A stretch of 64,000 bases of DNA from CAYZQH01 sp050300015 (GTDB lineage: Bacteria > Pseudomonadota > Gammaproteobacteria > Pseudomonadales > Cellvibrionaceae), in assembly GCA_050300015.1 (NCBI GenBank), contig JBNKWZ010000027.1:186001-250000 (forward strand), written 5' to 3'. Shown here one piece after another: positions 7,643 to 17,496 of this stretch. A model generated the notes under the pieces. The model was given only the letters and a program-made list of their open reading frames with translations, did not search any database and was not told the DNA's origin. How positions within the stretch are numbered: position 1 is the stretch's first letter; the number at the start of each line of letters is the position of its first letter. The translations under genes were made by a program, and so were the position numbers.

Positions 7643-9136
7643 TTACTGAGGGCTCACCTGACAATATTGGCGCACGAAATCTTCATGCTTGGGTAAGGCA
7701 TCGACTTTTTTTGCCACATCCTGGTACACCACCTTCAAGAACTGTTCAAGCTCTTGGGGCTTCATGGTATTAACGATGGGGTGATGGCAGGACGGGTAGA
7801 GGCCCTGACCAAGCATCACTTGCGTCCAGGAGTCCAACCGAAATAGCTCACCCTCCACTTGATAAGATTTGCCGGACTCTTTAAATAGCTCGATGCGATG
7901 GGCCAACGAATCTGGTATTTCCATACCCTGGCAATAGCGCCAAAAAGGGCTATCGTTACGATCGGTGACTTTGTAGTGCAGGATAATAAAATCGCGAATG
8001 CGTTCAATTTCGCTAGCAGCTTGCTGGTTGTATTCATCCACAATGGCGGGCTGAATGCCATGATGTGGAAACAATTGCAACAAACGGGTAATGCTCGACA
8101 TAATCAAATGGATGCTTGTGGATTCTAACGGCTCTAGAAACCCGGAACTCAGACCTATGGCGAGGCAGTTTTTATTCCAATTTTTACGTCGGCGCCCTGT
8201 TCTAAAACGAATCACCCTAGGTGAAACAAGCGTTTCGCCTTCCACATCTTTAAGCAATTGTGCCTGGGCGTCCTCTGGAGAGAGGTATTGACTACAAAAC
8301 ACGGTGCCATTGCCCACACGATGCTGCAAAGGGATTCGCCAACGCCAGCCAGCTTGGTGCGCAATGGAGCGCGTGTAGGGCACCGCTTCATCAACGGAAC
8401 GTGTCTGCACAGCAACGGCCGTATCACAGGGAAGCCAGTGACTCCAATCTTCATAACCGGTATGCAGGGTTTGCTCAATAAGCACCCCCCTGAATCCAGT
8501 GCAATCGATGAAAAGATCACCTTCTACTTTTTGACCAGACTCTAACGTGAGGCTGGTAATAAACCCACTGGTAGAATCCTGCTGAACCGAGGCAATTTTA
8601 CCTTCAACCCGCCTTGCGCCCCTAGCCTCTGACAATTCACGCAAAAATTTTGCGTACAAGCTCGCATCCAAATGGAATGCGTAATTCACCTGGGTGTCCC
8701 TTAAGATGCCACATCGACTTAGCAATGCTGCTTTAAATTCAACACAGTAATCGCCAAAGTCTTCGGCAATGCCGAGCTCACGACCACGTAACCAAAAATG
8801 AATAAACTCCGTGATCAGGGTATCTTTGCCGGTTACCCCAAAAGAATGAAAGTATTTATGGTTTAATGTCTTCCAGTTTTCAAATTGAATACCCAATTTA
8901 AAGGTGGCATGGGTTTTACGCATAAACTCTTGTTCATTAATGCGCAGTAAACGGTGAAACGTTTTCATGGGAGGTATCGTGGCCTCCCCCACTCCCACCG
9001 TACCAATCTCTTCAGATTCCACTAGAGTCACATCAACGGCACTGCCCATTTGTTGCGACAATGCGGCGGCACTTAACCATCCAGCTGTGCCCCCGCCCGC
9101 TATCACGACTTTCAGTTTTTGCTCAGATGTATTCAT
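7643..9136 (-). CDS. Flavin-dependent tryptophan halogenase family protein
   Basis: A 497-residue FADH2-dependent halogenase of the PrnA family. The sequence shows the FAD-binding GGGTAGWL near residue 15, the lysine that would position hypohalous acid (Lys80 in FKLGIQFENW, equivalent to Lys79 of PrnA), the halogenase signature GWRWRIPL (263-270), and a glutamate in SGFLEPLESTSIHL (Glu338, matching PrnA Glu346). The catalytic set therefore looks intact. It is the last gene of a TonB receptor-SapC-cupin-halogenase series on the minus strand, 9 nt after the cupin gene. Members in this setting are widespread in polysaccharide-degrading bacteria and their substrates are mostly unknown. Indole or tryptophan as substrate is not established. 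Confidence 0.9.
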   Translation of the reverse strand: MNTSEQKLKVVIAGGGTAGWLSAAALSQQMGSAVDVTLVESEEIGTVGVGEATIPPMKTFHRLLRINEQEFMRKTHATFKLGIQFENWKTLNHKYFHSFGVTGKDTLITEFIHFWLRGRELGIAEDFGDYCVEFKAALLSRCGILRDTQVNYAFHLDASLYAKFLRELSEARGARRVEGKIASVQQDSTSGFITSLTLESGQKVEGDLFIDCTGFRGVLIEQTLHTGYEDWSHWLPCDTAVAVQTRSVDEAVPYTRSIAHQAGWRWRIPLQHRVGNGTVFCSQYLSPEDAQAQLLKDVEGETLVSPRVIRFRTGRRRKNWNKNCLAIGLSSGFLEPLESTSIHLIMSSITRLLQLFPHHGIQPAIVDEYNQQAASEIERIRDFIILHYKVTDRNDSPFWRYCQGMEIPDSLAHRIELFKESGKSYQVEGELFRLDSWTQVMLGQGLYPSCHHPIVNTMKPQELEQFLKVVYQDVAKKVDALPKHEDFVRQYCQVSPQ

Positions 9137-9145
9137 AAAGCATTA

Positions 9146-10177
9146 CTATCGATTAAGTTTGTTCATAAGCAAAGCGCGCAGTTTTCTGGCTGTGTCACCA
9201 TTGATTCTTTCGAGAAAACCTTGCGCCTTACTGGGAATATGCTCTTGGGCGGGGCTTGCGCCTGCAAAAATGTAGTAATCGAAAAGCGCCTTCCAGGCTT
9301 CGCGCTCGTGCACGGGCTTATCTCGAACACCCAACATGGCAGCATACAGCGCGTTCATACCAGAGCTTAAATAGGCAGGAGCTTCATTCCACCAATAATT
9401 AATGAGTAAGTTCAAACCGCCCAACGCTTCCACATGGTGCCACCACATACTAGGGAGATATAACGCGTCTCCAGGTTCAAGCTCGGCAACCGTAGCGTGC
9501 TTTAACGCTTCTGAAAATCTAGGAAATTGCTCGTAATCCGGGTCACAAAAATCCACAAGGCTAATCACCTGGCCGCCAGGCGTAGGATCCAAGGGGCCGG
9601 GATACAGGTTCGCAACCTGGTTTGGTGGAAACAGGGTAAATCTGCGCTTACCTGAGACACAGCAAGCAATATTATCCAAAGCATCAAAATGACAGCTGGC
9701 CGTGGTGGCACTACCAATCCAGATGCTCACCGTTTCCTTGGCAGACTCAGGATCACTGGTTTGAGGCAATTTGATGGTATTGGTCTTTTCCAACCCCGGC
9801 AAGTGCGTATTAATGTGATTGGATGCAATGTAATAGCCAGGTGGCGCATCCTGCTCTAGCGTTTCCAAAATTGCATCGAGCGTGTCGTCAATGCGACCCT
9901 TGTAACTTTGGTAGTCCAAATGCTCAAGACTATCGTCGTAAAACAAACGCCCCTTGTGCTCGGGTGCAGTCTTGCAAACAATGGTTGGCCGCCCATTATA
10001 GAACGGCTTTAGATACTCAACCGCACTGTGCGCAGACTGGCGCCCGGCCTGCACCAAGGGCCAATCCGCCACCAATTGCTTGAGAACAACAGGCTCTCTT
10101 GCTTTAATCAGCTCTGACGGTATGTTGAATTTGTCGACGCCTTCAATCTTTGGCACGTGGCGGTTTATTTCAAGCAA
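9146..10177 (-). CDS. Cupin-like (JmjC/cupin_8) Fe(II)/2-oxoglutarate-type protein
   Basis: A 343-residue protein of the cupin_8/JmjC-like family. The beta-barrel core contains CHFDALDNIACCVSGKRRF, giving the metal-binding HxD (His163, Asp165). Downstream PSMWWHHVEALGG provides the second histidine (His247 or 248) of a facial triad. The PGDALYLPSMWWH block is typical of factor-inhibiting-HIF-like hydroxylases. It lies between sapC and the halogenase, 9 nt from the latter, as in related clusters where this protein is sometimes called PassA. An oxygenase activity is likely from the intact motifs, but the substrate (a protein or the halogenase substrate) is unknown. Confidence 0.85.
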   Translation of the reverse strand: MLEINRHVPKIEGVDKFNIPSELIKAREPVVLKQLVADWPLVQAGRQSAHSAVEYLKPFYNGRPTIVCKTAPEHKGRLFYDDSLEHLDYQSYKGRIDDTLDAILETLEQDAPPGYYIASNHINTHLPGLEKTNTIKLPQTSDPESAKETVSIWIGSATTASCHFDALDNIACCVSGKRRFTLFPPNQVANLYPGPLDPTPGGQVISLVDFCDPDYEQFPRFSEALKHATVAELEPGDALYLPSMWWHHVEALGGLNLLINYWWNEAPAYLSSGMNALYAAMLGVRDKPVHEREAWKALFDYYIFAGASPAQEHIPSKAQGFLERINGDTARKLRALLMNKLNR

Positions 10178-10219
10178 GCAAGTACCTATTCGTGATTTCT
10201 CCTACATGGATCTCGCACT

Positions 10220-10975
10220 CTAATTGGATTGCAGCCGACGGTTTTTGATATCGATCAACTTCTGAATGTTGGACAGTGATGCCACCACAAAATAGGCCGC
10301 CTGCAAAAATCCACTGCGACTCAATTCTGCCAAGGCATCGCCCGACAATTGGTTCAGCTTGTCTGCATTAATGGTCTGAAACCCGCTAATTTTAAGCTTT
10401 TCGTCATTGGCAAGATCAATATTAATATCCACATCTTCCATTAGCTCATGACGTAAAAAAGCTTGAAACATGGCGTTATTCAGATTCATGCCGTCACGTA
10501 TCAAATTCAGCGTATTCATAATGTGCTGGAGGTAAGGTGATGTACCCCCTTGATCAAGAAATACTTTAACGCCGTTTTCTGCACCAATTTTGGGGTGCTC
10601 CATATCCACATGCACCAACGGCTCAACTTCCTCCTTACCCTGTGTCGTTTTTTTACGCAGGCCAATGGAAAAAGGACCACGCATTACCACCGCCGGAACA
10701 TAAGATCCATTCCAGCCTTCAAACCTTTGGTAACCGTTCACACCATCGCCAAGAAAAAGGTTTTCGTCTTTTTGAATGCCGAACAAAACAACTGCCTGGT
10801 AGGCGTCGTTTTCTGGGTCTTTGCGAAACAGTATAGGGTATTCTTTTTGAACCTCTGCGAATTCCGTAATAAACGTAAGGGTACTGGTGATATTGTCACC
10901 GACGTCCGCACCAAAAGCCGGATTTACTTGAAGGTCTTTGTGGGACACGTTGTCCAGTAATTCTATGCGCGACAT
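10220..10975 (-). CDS. SapC family protein
   Basis: A 251-residue SapC-type protein (Pfam SapC). Typical blocks are ITEFAEVQKEYPILFRKD at about 36-53, VVLFGIQKDENLF, and YVPAVVMRGPFSIGL around 92-106. There is no signal peptide, so the product is probably cytoplasmic. The name comes from a Campylobacter S-layer locus, but in proteobacteria the gene nearly always follows a TonB receptor and precedes cupin and halogenase genes, as here. Its biochemical role is unknown. The start ATG at 10975 is supported by the matching N-terminus of the family. Confidence 0.87.
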   Translation of the reverse strand: MSRIELLDNVSHKDLQVNPAFGADVGDNITSTLTFITEFAEVQKEYPILFRKDPENDAYQAVVLFGIQKDENLFLGDGVNGYQRFEGWNGSYVPAVVMRGPFSIGLRKKTTQGKEEVEPLVHVDMEHPKIGAENGVKVFLDQGGTSPYLQHIMNTLNLIRDGMNLNNAMFQAFLRHELMEDVDINIDLANDEKLKISGFQTINADKLNQLSGDALAELSRSGFLQAAYFVVASLSNIQKLIDIKNRRLQSN

Positions 10976-11069
10976 GCGCTACTCCAGTCTAAAAAGGGGC
11001 AAACCGACTAACGTGGTTTGCCGTGAATATTGAAATAGTGGAACGGTTAAATTATGCCAGGATGCAAAC

Positions 11070-11092
11070 AAAAAGAGCCACTTAAAAGTGGC
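11070..11092 (-). terminator. Hairpin terminator/attenuator between TonB receptor and sapC
   Basis: On the minus strand GCCACTT-TT-AAGTGGC (11092-11077) forms a 7-bp stem followed by CTCTTTTTGTTT. It sits just after the receptor stop codon and before sapC, so it can end or reduce transcription into sapC, separating the highly expressed receptor from the enzymes. Confidence 0.7.
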
Positions 11093-11121
11093 CCTTTCGA
11101 TAATGCCTGTACTTCTAGGAT

Positions 11122-14100
11122 TTAGAAGGAGTAGCGCGCACCAATTTGGTAACGTGCACCCAGATCTTCTAAGCCCCACAACATGGCTTTGTTACGAGCG
11201 TGCTCACGACGGTCTTCTCCAGTCAGGTTAATACCTTCAAAGAATACAGAGATATCGTCAGTCACGTCATAAGAAACGTTCAAGTCGATTTGCGAATGCG
11301 CTTCAACATAACCTGGGTTGCGGTAACCACCAACGTTGGTTCTGTTGAGGAACTCGTCACGCCAGTTGTAAGCCAATCGCGCTTCAATGCCGTGATTATC
11401 GTACATCAACACCAAGTTAGCGGTGTCGCTCAAGCCCAACAGCGCAAACTGATCTTCGGATGGTGGCGCAGTGTCGTCAAACTTCACATCACCTCGAACC
11501 AAGGTGTAGTTCGCCATCACACCAAATCCGGTATCACCGAAGAAGTGTTGAACTGCCAACTCAAGACCATAGATCTTGGCCGCTTCGTTGTTAACCGGCA
11601 AGCTCATCTGGAACTCCAACTCTGGGTCACCTGCAACAGCGCGGATGTCCTCATAAGCCGGATCTTCGTTAACCCGAATCACGTCTGCTTCAGTCAATGC
11701 ACCTACATCGCCGCCGAATTCCGCGTTAGCCACTGTGCCTGGCTCAAGAACCGACATGGCCGCAAAAATCCAAGCATCGCCACGATCCATACCATTGGCT
11801 GCTAGAGCTTGAAGTGCCGCTTGTGCGCGAGGACCGCCTGTTGGGTCAAGAATACCGAAGGTACGATCAACCTGCGCAGTACCGATAAAGTTGCGAACGC
11901 GTTTTTCCCAGAGGCCAATCGACGCATAGCTCGTGTCGTCAAAGTACCATTCCACCGAAATATCATTGTTGGTGGATTGTAATGGCACCAAGTAAGGGTT
12001 TGAGCCATTCGCCGTTGGGATAAAGGTGTTCAGCGTTGAACCACCCAAACCGTGACCGGTCACAGAGGCATTCAAGTTACCCAAACCAGGACGCGCAATG
12101 GTTTCACTGGTAGAGAAGCGAGCCACGATGTCATCAGTCACGTTAAGGCTTAAATCTAAGCTCGGTAACAAATGATCGTAATCGTTTTCGACGATGGTGG
12201 CACTCGCGTTAGACGATTGAATCCACTGGAAGTCGTTATCAGACTGCCATTCAACCAACTCAACAGGGGGCGTTGATGATTCGGATGTCATATCCGTCAT
12301 CTCAAAACGCAAGCCCGCCAAGATGTTAAATTCCATACCACCCAAATCGCCTTCTAAAGCGACCTGCCCGAACAACGCTGTGGCTTCTTCCTCAATAGTG
12401 CTGTTACTTTGAGTGTTGCGACCGTTATTCTCAACACCGATATATGGGTCCTGAGCTGCGTACTGATCCGCAGTCAACAGGTAAGCGCCCAGCTCTCGAG
12501 CATCCGCACGGAAGCCCATAGCAGGCGTTATGCCAGTGCTGAAGTCTTCAAATTCGCCAGTAATGTTGAATGGCTCAATATAGCCTTCTGGGAATTCGCC
12601 AGGGTTACTTGCACCCCAACCGCCAAGAACCTGAGCGTTGTTGCCGTTGTAAGACGTTGTAGTGGTTTCAAGTGTGGATTGATCGAAACCGAAGTCGAAA
12701 CGACCATTGTCAAACTCAAAGGTACCGCCCAACTGGATTTGAGTGACTTTAGATACCTGCTCAGCAGAGAATACGCGCATTACCGTGGAGCTGATATCGG
12801 CATAATCCAAACCAGCGAGGCCAGGGCCATCACAATCGGTTACAAACTCTTTACCTGGGTTGGCATTGGCAAAAGCACAGTCATCGATGGTATCGGTTTC
12901 CAGTATGCTCACGCCGCTGCCGGCAGGCTCATAAATGTCATATGACCAAGAAGGCAGTTCAGCACCAAAGTATAAAGACTTACCCTGTTTAACTTGGGCA
13001 CCTAATGCCACGTCCAACTCCCCCGCGTAGCCTGGGCCGGTGGGTAAGCTTTCCATTTCGGAGTTGTGCGCATCGAAGGTCAACGACAATTGTTCGTTCA
13101 CATCCCAAGCTAAATTCAAGCCGATAGACTGCAAAGTATTTTCTTGAGAACGGTATTGCTGAGCAAAACCGATGTCGCGTGTGCCGTTACCGTCGCCGAT
13201 GTAGTTCTCTGAAATTAACGATGGAACCGCGATATCGCCGGTTGCATCAAACATTACTGCACTCAAGTTTCCCGCGTTTTGCACCCAGTTTGTGATCTCG
13301 CCGCGCTGCTCTTCAAGTGCGTTTTCGGCAAAGACATAATCCATAGTCGCAGTAAAGGACTCCATCGGAGCAAATTGCAATGTTAATTGCGCGTTAGTGC
13401 GCTCACGATGCCTGTCGGAGAATGCATAGCGAATATCATTTGGTCGAGTGTACAGCTGCCCAACGGCTGGCGTGTTTACAAACACTGGATCGTCCCAGTA
13501 ATTCTGACCAGGATCTGTCTCATCTGCTGGAGTATCTGGGTTATCTGCAGTAGGCGCGATGCCAACACTGTACAAGTCAGCGCCACCTGGGCCCCAAACA
13601 GCAGTGTTCCATTCGTTAACCGTCGCACCGGTGTAGCCAGAATCACGCTCTTGATAACTTGCGCTCAAAGACGCACCAAATTTGCCTTCGTCGTCGCTCC
13701 AGCTAACAAGACCAGAAAGTTCTGGTGTGACGTCTGAGCCAGTGCGGTTAGTGGTGTCAGTAACACCTTTACCGGCAACCGTAAAGCTTAAGCCTGGGTT
13801 ATCCAATGGGCGAGTAGTGGTGATATTTACAGTGGCACCGATACCACCGGTAGTGATATTGGCTTTACCGGTTTTGTACACTTGAACGCCAGCGACGGCT
13901 TCTGATGCCAGGTTTGCAAAATCGAATGCTCGGCTGTTACCACCACGAGTCGATGCGTCAGCGCCTGAGCTACCACCGTAGGTGCTACCACCAGGTAACG
14001 TACGGCCGTTCAAGGTCACCATGTTAAAGTCTGGCCCAAAACCCCGAACCGTGATTTGTGAACCTTCGCCGTTTACACGGTCAATGGATACACCGGTAAT

Positions 14101-14376
14101 ACGTTGCAGCGACTCGGCAAGGTTGGTATCAGGGAATTTACCGATGTCTTCCGCGCTAATGGCGTCAACAACACCCGCTGAATCTCGTTTGATATCCATC
14201 GCGGCTTGAACCGACGCACGAATACCGGTGACAAGCACTTCCTCAACTACAGGAGTGTCATCTTGAGCAAAGGCCAGATTAGACACAGTAGCAGAAGCGA
14301 TCGCCGTCATAATGGCGGCCGACAGCCTGTTTTTTCTCAGCATTTTGTTTCGAAAGGTTTTGGTTTCAACACCCAT
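11122..14376 (-). CDS. TonB-dependent receptor (oar/carbohydrate type)
   Basis: A 1084-residue outer-membrane receptor that imports a ligand using TonB energy. It has a signal peptide (cleavage near NLAFAQ, residue 38), a TonB box EEVLVTG (45-51), a plug domain with ESLQRITGVSIDRVNG and ITVRGFGPDFNMVTLNGRTL, then a long beta-barrel ending in the C-terminal aromatic YSF. The start at 14376 has a good ribosome-binding site (GAGGAAATGACCT before ATG). Large receptors of this subgroup, with sapC, cupin and halogenase genes downstream, are linked to oligosaccharide uptake. The actual ligand is unknown. A hairpin terminator follows the gene. Confidence 0.93.
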   Translation of the reverse strand: MGVETKTFRNKMLRKNRLSAAIMTAIASATVSNLAFAQDDTPVVEEVLVTGIRASVQAAMDIKRDSAGVVDAISAEDIGKFPDTNLAESLQRITGVSIDRVNGEGSQITVRGFGPDFNMVTLNGRTLPGGSTYGGSSGADASTRGGNSRAFDFANLASEAVAGVQVYKTGKANITTGGIGATVNITTTRPLDNPGLSFTVAGKGVTDTTNRTGSDVTPELSGLVSWSDDEGKFGASLSASYQERDSGYTGATVNEWNTAVWGPGGADLYSVGIAPTADNPDTPADETDPGQNYWDDPVFVNTPAVGQLYTRPNDIRYAFSDRHRERTNAQLTLQFAPMESFTATMDYVFAENALEEQRGEITNWVQNAGNLSAVMFDATGDIAVPSLISENYIGDGNGTRDIGFAQQYRSQENTLQSIGLNLAWDVNEQLSLTFDAHNSEMESLPTGPGYAGELDVALGAQVKQGKSLYFGAELPSWSYDIYEPAGSGVSILETDTIDDCAFANANPGKEFVTDCDGPGLAGLDYADISSTVMRVFSAEQVSKVTQIQLGGTFEFDNGRFDFGFDQSTLETTTTSYNGNNAQVLGGWGASNPGEFPEGYIEPFNITGEFEDFSTGITPAMGFRADARELGAYLLTADQYAAQDPYIGVENNGRNTQSNSTIEEEATALFGQVALEGDLGGMEFNILAGLRFEMTDMTSESSTPPVELVEWQSDNDFQWIQSSNASATIVENDYDHLLPSLDLSLNVTDDIVARFSTSETIARPGLGNLNASVTGHGLGGSTLNTFIPTANGSNPYLVPLQSTNNDISVEWYFDDTSYASIGLWEKRVRNFIGTAQVDRTFGILDPTGGPRAQAALQALAANGMDRGDAWIFAAMSVLEPGTVANAEFGGDVGALTEADVIRVNEDPAYEDIRAVAGDPELEFQMSLPVNNEAAKIYGLELAVQHFFGDTGFGVMANYTLVRGDVKFDDTAPPSEDQFALLGLSDTANLVLMYDNHGIEARLAYNWRDEFLNRTNVGGYRNPGYVEAHSQIDLNVSYDVTDDISVFFEGINLTGEDRREHARNKAMLWGLEDLGARYQIGARYSF

Positions 14377-14515
14377 AGGTCATTTCCTCAGCACTTTAAA
14401 GATATGAGTTTTATTATCAACAAAACCGTATCAAGCCTACTTGTATTTATTTTGAGCATGCTTGTAACGGAAACTGTTTTAAGGTTGTAAGTGGTACTAC
14501 TCAATGGGACTTTAC

Positions 14516-14752
14516 TTATTTTGGTTTTAATGACGCGCTTACTAAAAAAGACTCTAAAGCCCCCAAAAGCCGTCCGCCATTAGCAGTGAAAGTTTCCCAC
14601 GCCCCACTACTTGTCGGCTCACTTTTTTGAAAAAGTGGCCTAGCATCCCTTAACGTATTGCCAAGACGTTCATGTTGCCCTGCCTCTTTTTTGTAATACA
14701 AAAAAGACAAGAAAACCCGCAAAACAAACGAATTAGCACCGGTAAGACACAC
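14516..14752. repeat. Hairpin-rich stretch upstream of the TonB receptor
   Basis: A minus-strand frame of 78 codons covers this piece, but the DNA is dominated by small perfect inverted repeats: CACTTTTT-TG-AAAAAGTG at 14620-14637 and CTTTTTTGTA-A-TACAAAAAAG at 14686-14706. It resembles dispersed non-coding repeats seen next to genes in related genomes, and I regard the ORF as fortuitous. A protein reading (FLSFLYYKKEAGQHERLG and so on) is recognisable as nothing I know. Confidence 0.35.
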
Positions 14753-15158
14753 ATACAGCTGGTCACACCTTAGCTGGTAAGCACACTATTACAATGTCAC
14801 AAAAAGTACAACCGTTTCAGCATTCAAAAACACCATTTTTGGCACTCCAGAATCCTCAATCTCACCAACAAATCCTCAACCACATTGAATGAGATCAAAA
14901 AACAACCAAAAACTGCAAATCACGGTAACTCTTGACCACATTTTAATCTTCGGCACCACTTGATGAAGACTCCTCCATACCCTAATCTCAAGACAGAACT
15001 AGTATATTGCAGTCGACCCATCGCCGAAAAAGTTTACTATTTAACCGTTCGAGCGATAATTTAACCCGTGCACACCTTAAGCTGGCATCAAAATAAACAA
15101 GATTTTTCGCGCCAATGACTCATCCAAATATTTTTAAGCTTTTAGCAGGACTTAATAA
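14753..15158. other. Intergenic stretch upstream of pip
   Basis: No gene is supported in these 406 bases. The distal end must hold the promoter of the iminopeptidase gene, whose ribosome-binding site CAGGA lies 9 nt before the ATG at 15159. A promoter for the divergent receptor lies further left, around 14377-14515. Confidence 0.4.
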
Positions 15159-16130
15159 ATGCAAACGGTCTACCCTGATATCCGTTGTTATACCGAACAT
15201 GCTTTAAAGGTTGATGACGTTCACACGCTACACATTGAAGAGTGTGGCTCACGAGATGGCATTCCCATCCTTTTTGTACACGGGGGGCCGGGAGCTGGCT
15301 GTAGTAAATTTGACCGGAGATTTTTTGACCCCGACCAGTACCGCATTATCTTATTTGATCAAAGAGGGGCTGGGCGCTCCACCCCACACGCGGAGCTAGA
15401 GCAAAACACCACTGCACATTTGGTAAAAGACATGGAAGCCATTCGCGAATTTCTGAACATTGAGCGGTGGGCGTTATTTGGTGGCTCGTGGGGGTCCACA
15501 TTATCTTTGGCATATGCACAAACCTTCCCCGAGCGGGTATTGGGTATGGTACTTAGAGGGATATTCCTGTGCCGCGATGAAGACCTGCATTGGTTTTACC
15601 AAGCGGGGGCCGACAGAATATTTCCTGACTATTGGCAGGAATTTTTGCACCCCATCCCAGAGAACGAAAGAAATAACCTGTTAAAGGCCTATCATAGTCG
15701 CTTAACCGGTGAGAATGAGCTCGCCAAAATGGCTGCAGCCAAAGCTTGGTCCATTTGGGAGGGTCGCTGCGCCACACTACGCCCGAACCCAGATATTGTG
15801 AATCTGTTTGGCGACCCACATATGGCCCTATCATTGGCTAGAATTGAAGCGCACTATTTTATGAACAAAGCCTTTTTGGCAGATAGCCCAATACTGGCGA
15901 ATGCCAATCGGCTACAAGATATACCTGGCACGATTATTCATGGGCGCTATGATGTGGTTTGCCCACTGGATAATGCCACCGCATTACACGCAGCTTGGCC
16001 AGACTCTACACTGCAAATTATTCGCGATGCAGGGCATTCCTCTCACGAGCCAAGTATTGCTGATGCACTGATTAAAGCAACTGATGCACTGGCACGCCAA
16101 TTGAGTGGGGATCGAACACCAAGCGTTTAA
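15159..16130 (+). CDS. pip: Proline iminopeptidase
   Basis: A 323-residue alpha/beta-hydrolase that removes N-terminal proline from peptides (peptidase family S33). The oxyanion HGGPG motif (41-45), DQRGAGRS (67-74), the nucleophile elbow GGSWGS (Ser110), the acid in HGRYDVVCP and the catalytic histidine in DAGHSSHEP are all present. Length is typical for the bacterial monomeric form. There is no signal peptide, so it is cytoplasmic. It is a single gene, convergent with the rstB-like kinase; an imperfect hairpin (16172-16189) lies in the intergenic space. Confidence 0.94.
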   Translation: MQTVYPDIRCYTEHALKVDDVHTLHIEECGSRDGIPILFVHGGPGAGCSKFDRRFFDPDQYRIILFDQRGAGRSTPHAELEQNTTAHLVKDMEAIREFLNIERWALFGGSWGSTLSLAYAQTFPERVLGMVLRGIFLCRDEDLHWFYQAGADRIFPDYWQEFLHPIPENERNNLLKAYHSRLTGENELAKMAAAKAWSIWEGRCATLRPNPDIVNLFGDPHMALSLARIEAHYFMNKAFLADSPILANANRLQDIPGTIIHGRYDVVCPLDNATALHAAWPDSTLQIIRDAGHSSHEPSIADALIKATDALARQLSGDRTPSV

Positions 16131-16220
16131 CGTGTTTTTGTAACCAATTTCACTCTTGACGCAGATGGGTTTGCCACTCATGGGTGGCAGCAAATAGGCG
16201 AACGACTATAAATGGAAGGC

Positions 16221-17492
16221 TTAATGAACCAGGCGTGCATCCACTTTTCGCCACCACAGGCAAAATTTTGCCCCGCCTAGTCGCTCACCATCGACCACTT
16301 CTACCCCACCCGTATGCCAAAGCGCCACACGCATGACGATGGCAAGCCCCAAACCAAACCCGCGTACTTTGGTATTCGGGTGGTTGGATAAGCGCACAAA
16401 CGACTGAAAAATGCGCTCGCGCTCGGCCATTTGTACACCGGCACCATCGTCTTCCACCGTCACATAAAAGCAATCATCATCGTCAAACAGACTGATCAAG
16501 ACTTTGCTCTTAGCAAACCGGCGCGCGTTCTGTAGGAGGTTGGCAATAGCGCGCTCCATTAAATGCCATTCACAAGTCACGGGCTGATTATCAGCAAGCT
16601 CGTTATTTACCTCGCACTCAACGTTAAATTGTGGCTCCGCTGACGCTATTCGGCTCACCAGGTGATGCAGCAAATACGCCATATCGCCAGGCTGCTGATC
16701 CAGAGAGTGGGCACTGCTTTCAAAGCCCGCGTAGGCCAACAGCTGATTAACCAGTGTGTCCATTTCGGCCACATCTTCTTTAATACTGGCCAGCTGCCTT
16801 TTCAATGGCTCCACCCCCTTTGCGTTATCAGCCATGGCCAGCGCAAACTTCATACGAGCCAGTGGTGTTCTGAGCTCATGGGAGACCGCATAGGTCATTT
16901 CTTTATGTGAGGCCAGCAGGGCTTTAACACGCTCAGACATTCGGTTAAAAGATGATGCCACATCATAAACTGGAGAGGTCTGACGCAAACTCAGCGGTTT
17001 ATCTAAGTGGTCTTGTCCAACCAAGCGCGTTTGCAACTCCAATTTACGCAAATCTCTGGACAACGGCCAAACCCATAAAAACACCACGGCTGCAATGAGT
17101 AGATAAAACCCCACAACCAATACATTGTATAAGCTTGATCTTGTCGCGTGCTCAACCGCCTGCGACACCATAATCACATCGCGCTGATTGGTAGACAGCT
17201 TAATCAATTGGCGGGCGTGCTCATCGTGCACCACCAAAATATCACCCTTTCTGAGCAACTCTGACATCTGCGTATTGGCAAAATCATTCACACTGTAAAC
17301 AGATACTTTGGCACCAGAAACCAGCGTAGAGGGGCGAGCACCGCTCCTATCCAACAACGCCATAAGGTCTTTGTCGGTGGCGGTAACGGATTTTTCAGGT
17401 TCGTAAATTTGCAGCAGAGCGTCAAATCCTAACCCCACTAAAATCACTGAGGCCACAATTAATATGTAGAGAGAAACAAAGGCGCGATGCAC
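16221..17492 (-). CDS. Sensor histidine kinase, RstB-like
   Basis: A 423-residue inner-membrane histidine kinase. It has an N-terminal membrane helix (residues about 6-24), a periplasmic domain to about 120, a second helix (about 125-143), a HAMP linker, the HisKA dimerisation helix with the phosphorylated histidine in YAVSHELRTPLARMKF (His205), and an ATPase domain with ANLLQNARRF (N box) and GFGLGLAIVMR (G2 box). It begins 4 nt after the regulator gene. The operon mipA-DUF3019-regulator-kinase, found also in Shewanella and Alteromonas relatives, suggests an envelope-stress or cation signal. RstB assignment is by domain layout and operon. Confidence 0.88.
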   Translation of the reverse strand: MHRAFVSLYILIVASVILVGLGFDALLQIYEPEKSVTATDKDLMALLDRSGARPSTLVSGAKVSVYSVNDFANTQMSELLRKGDILVVHDEHARQLIKLSTNQRDVIMVSQAVEHATRSSLYNVLVVGFYLLIAAVVFLWVWPLSRDLRKLELQTRLVGQDHLDKPLSLRQTSPVYDVASSFNRMSERVKALLASHKEMTYAVSHELRTPLARMKFALAMADNAKGVEPLKRQLASIKEDVAEMDTLVNQLLAYAGFESSAHSLDQQPGDMAYLLHHLVSRIASAEPQFNVECEVNNELADNQPVTCEWHLMERAIANLLQNARRFAKSKVLISLFDDDDCFYVTVEDDGAGVQMAERERIFQSFVRLSNHPNTKVRGFGLGLAIVMRVALWHTGGVEVVDGERLGGAKFCLWWRKVDARLVH

Positions 17493-17496
17493 AGGT

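Noticed and set aside
11200..13885. Several open frames antisense to the TonB receptor (up to 201 codons)
   Set aside because: They mirror the codon bias of the receptor gene, lack ribosome-binding sites and resemble no protein.
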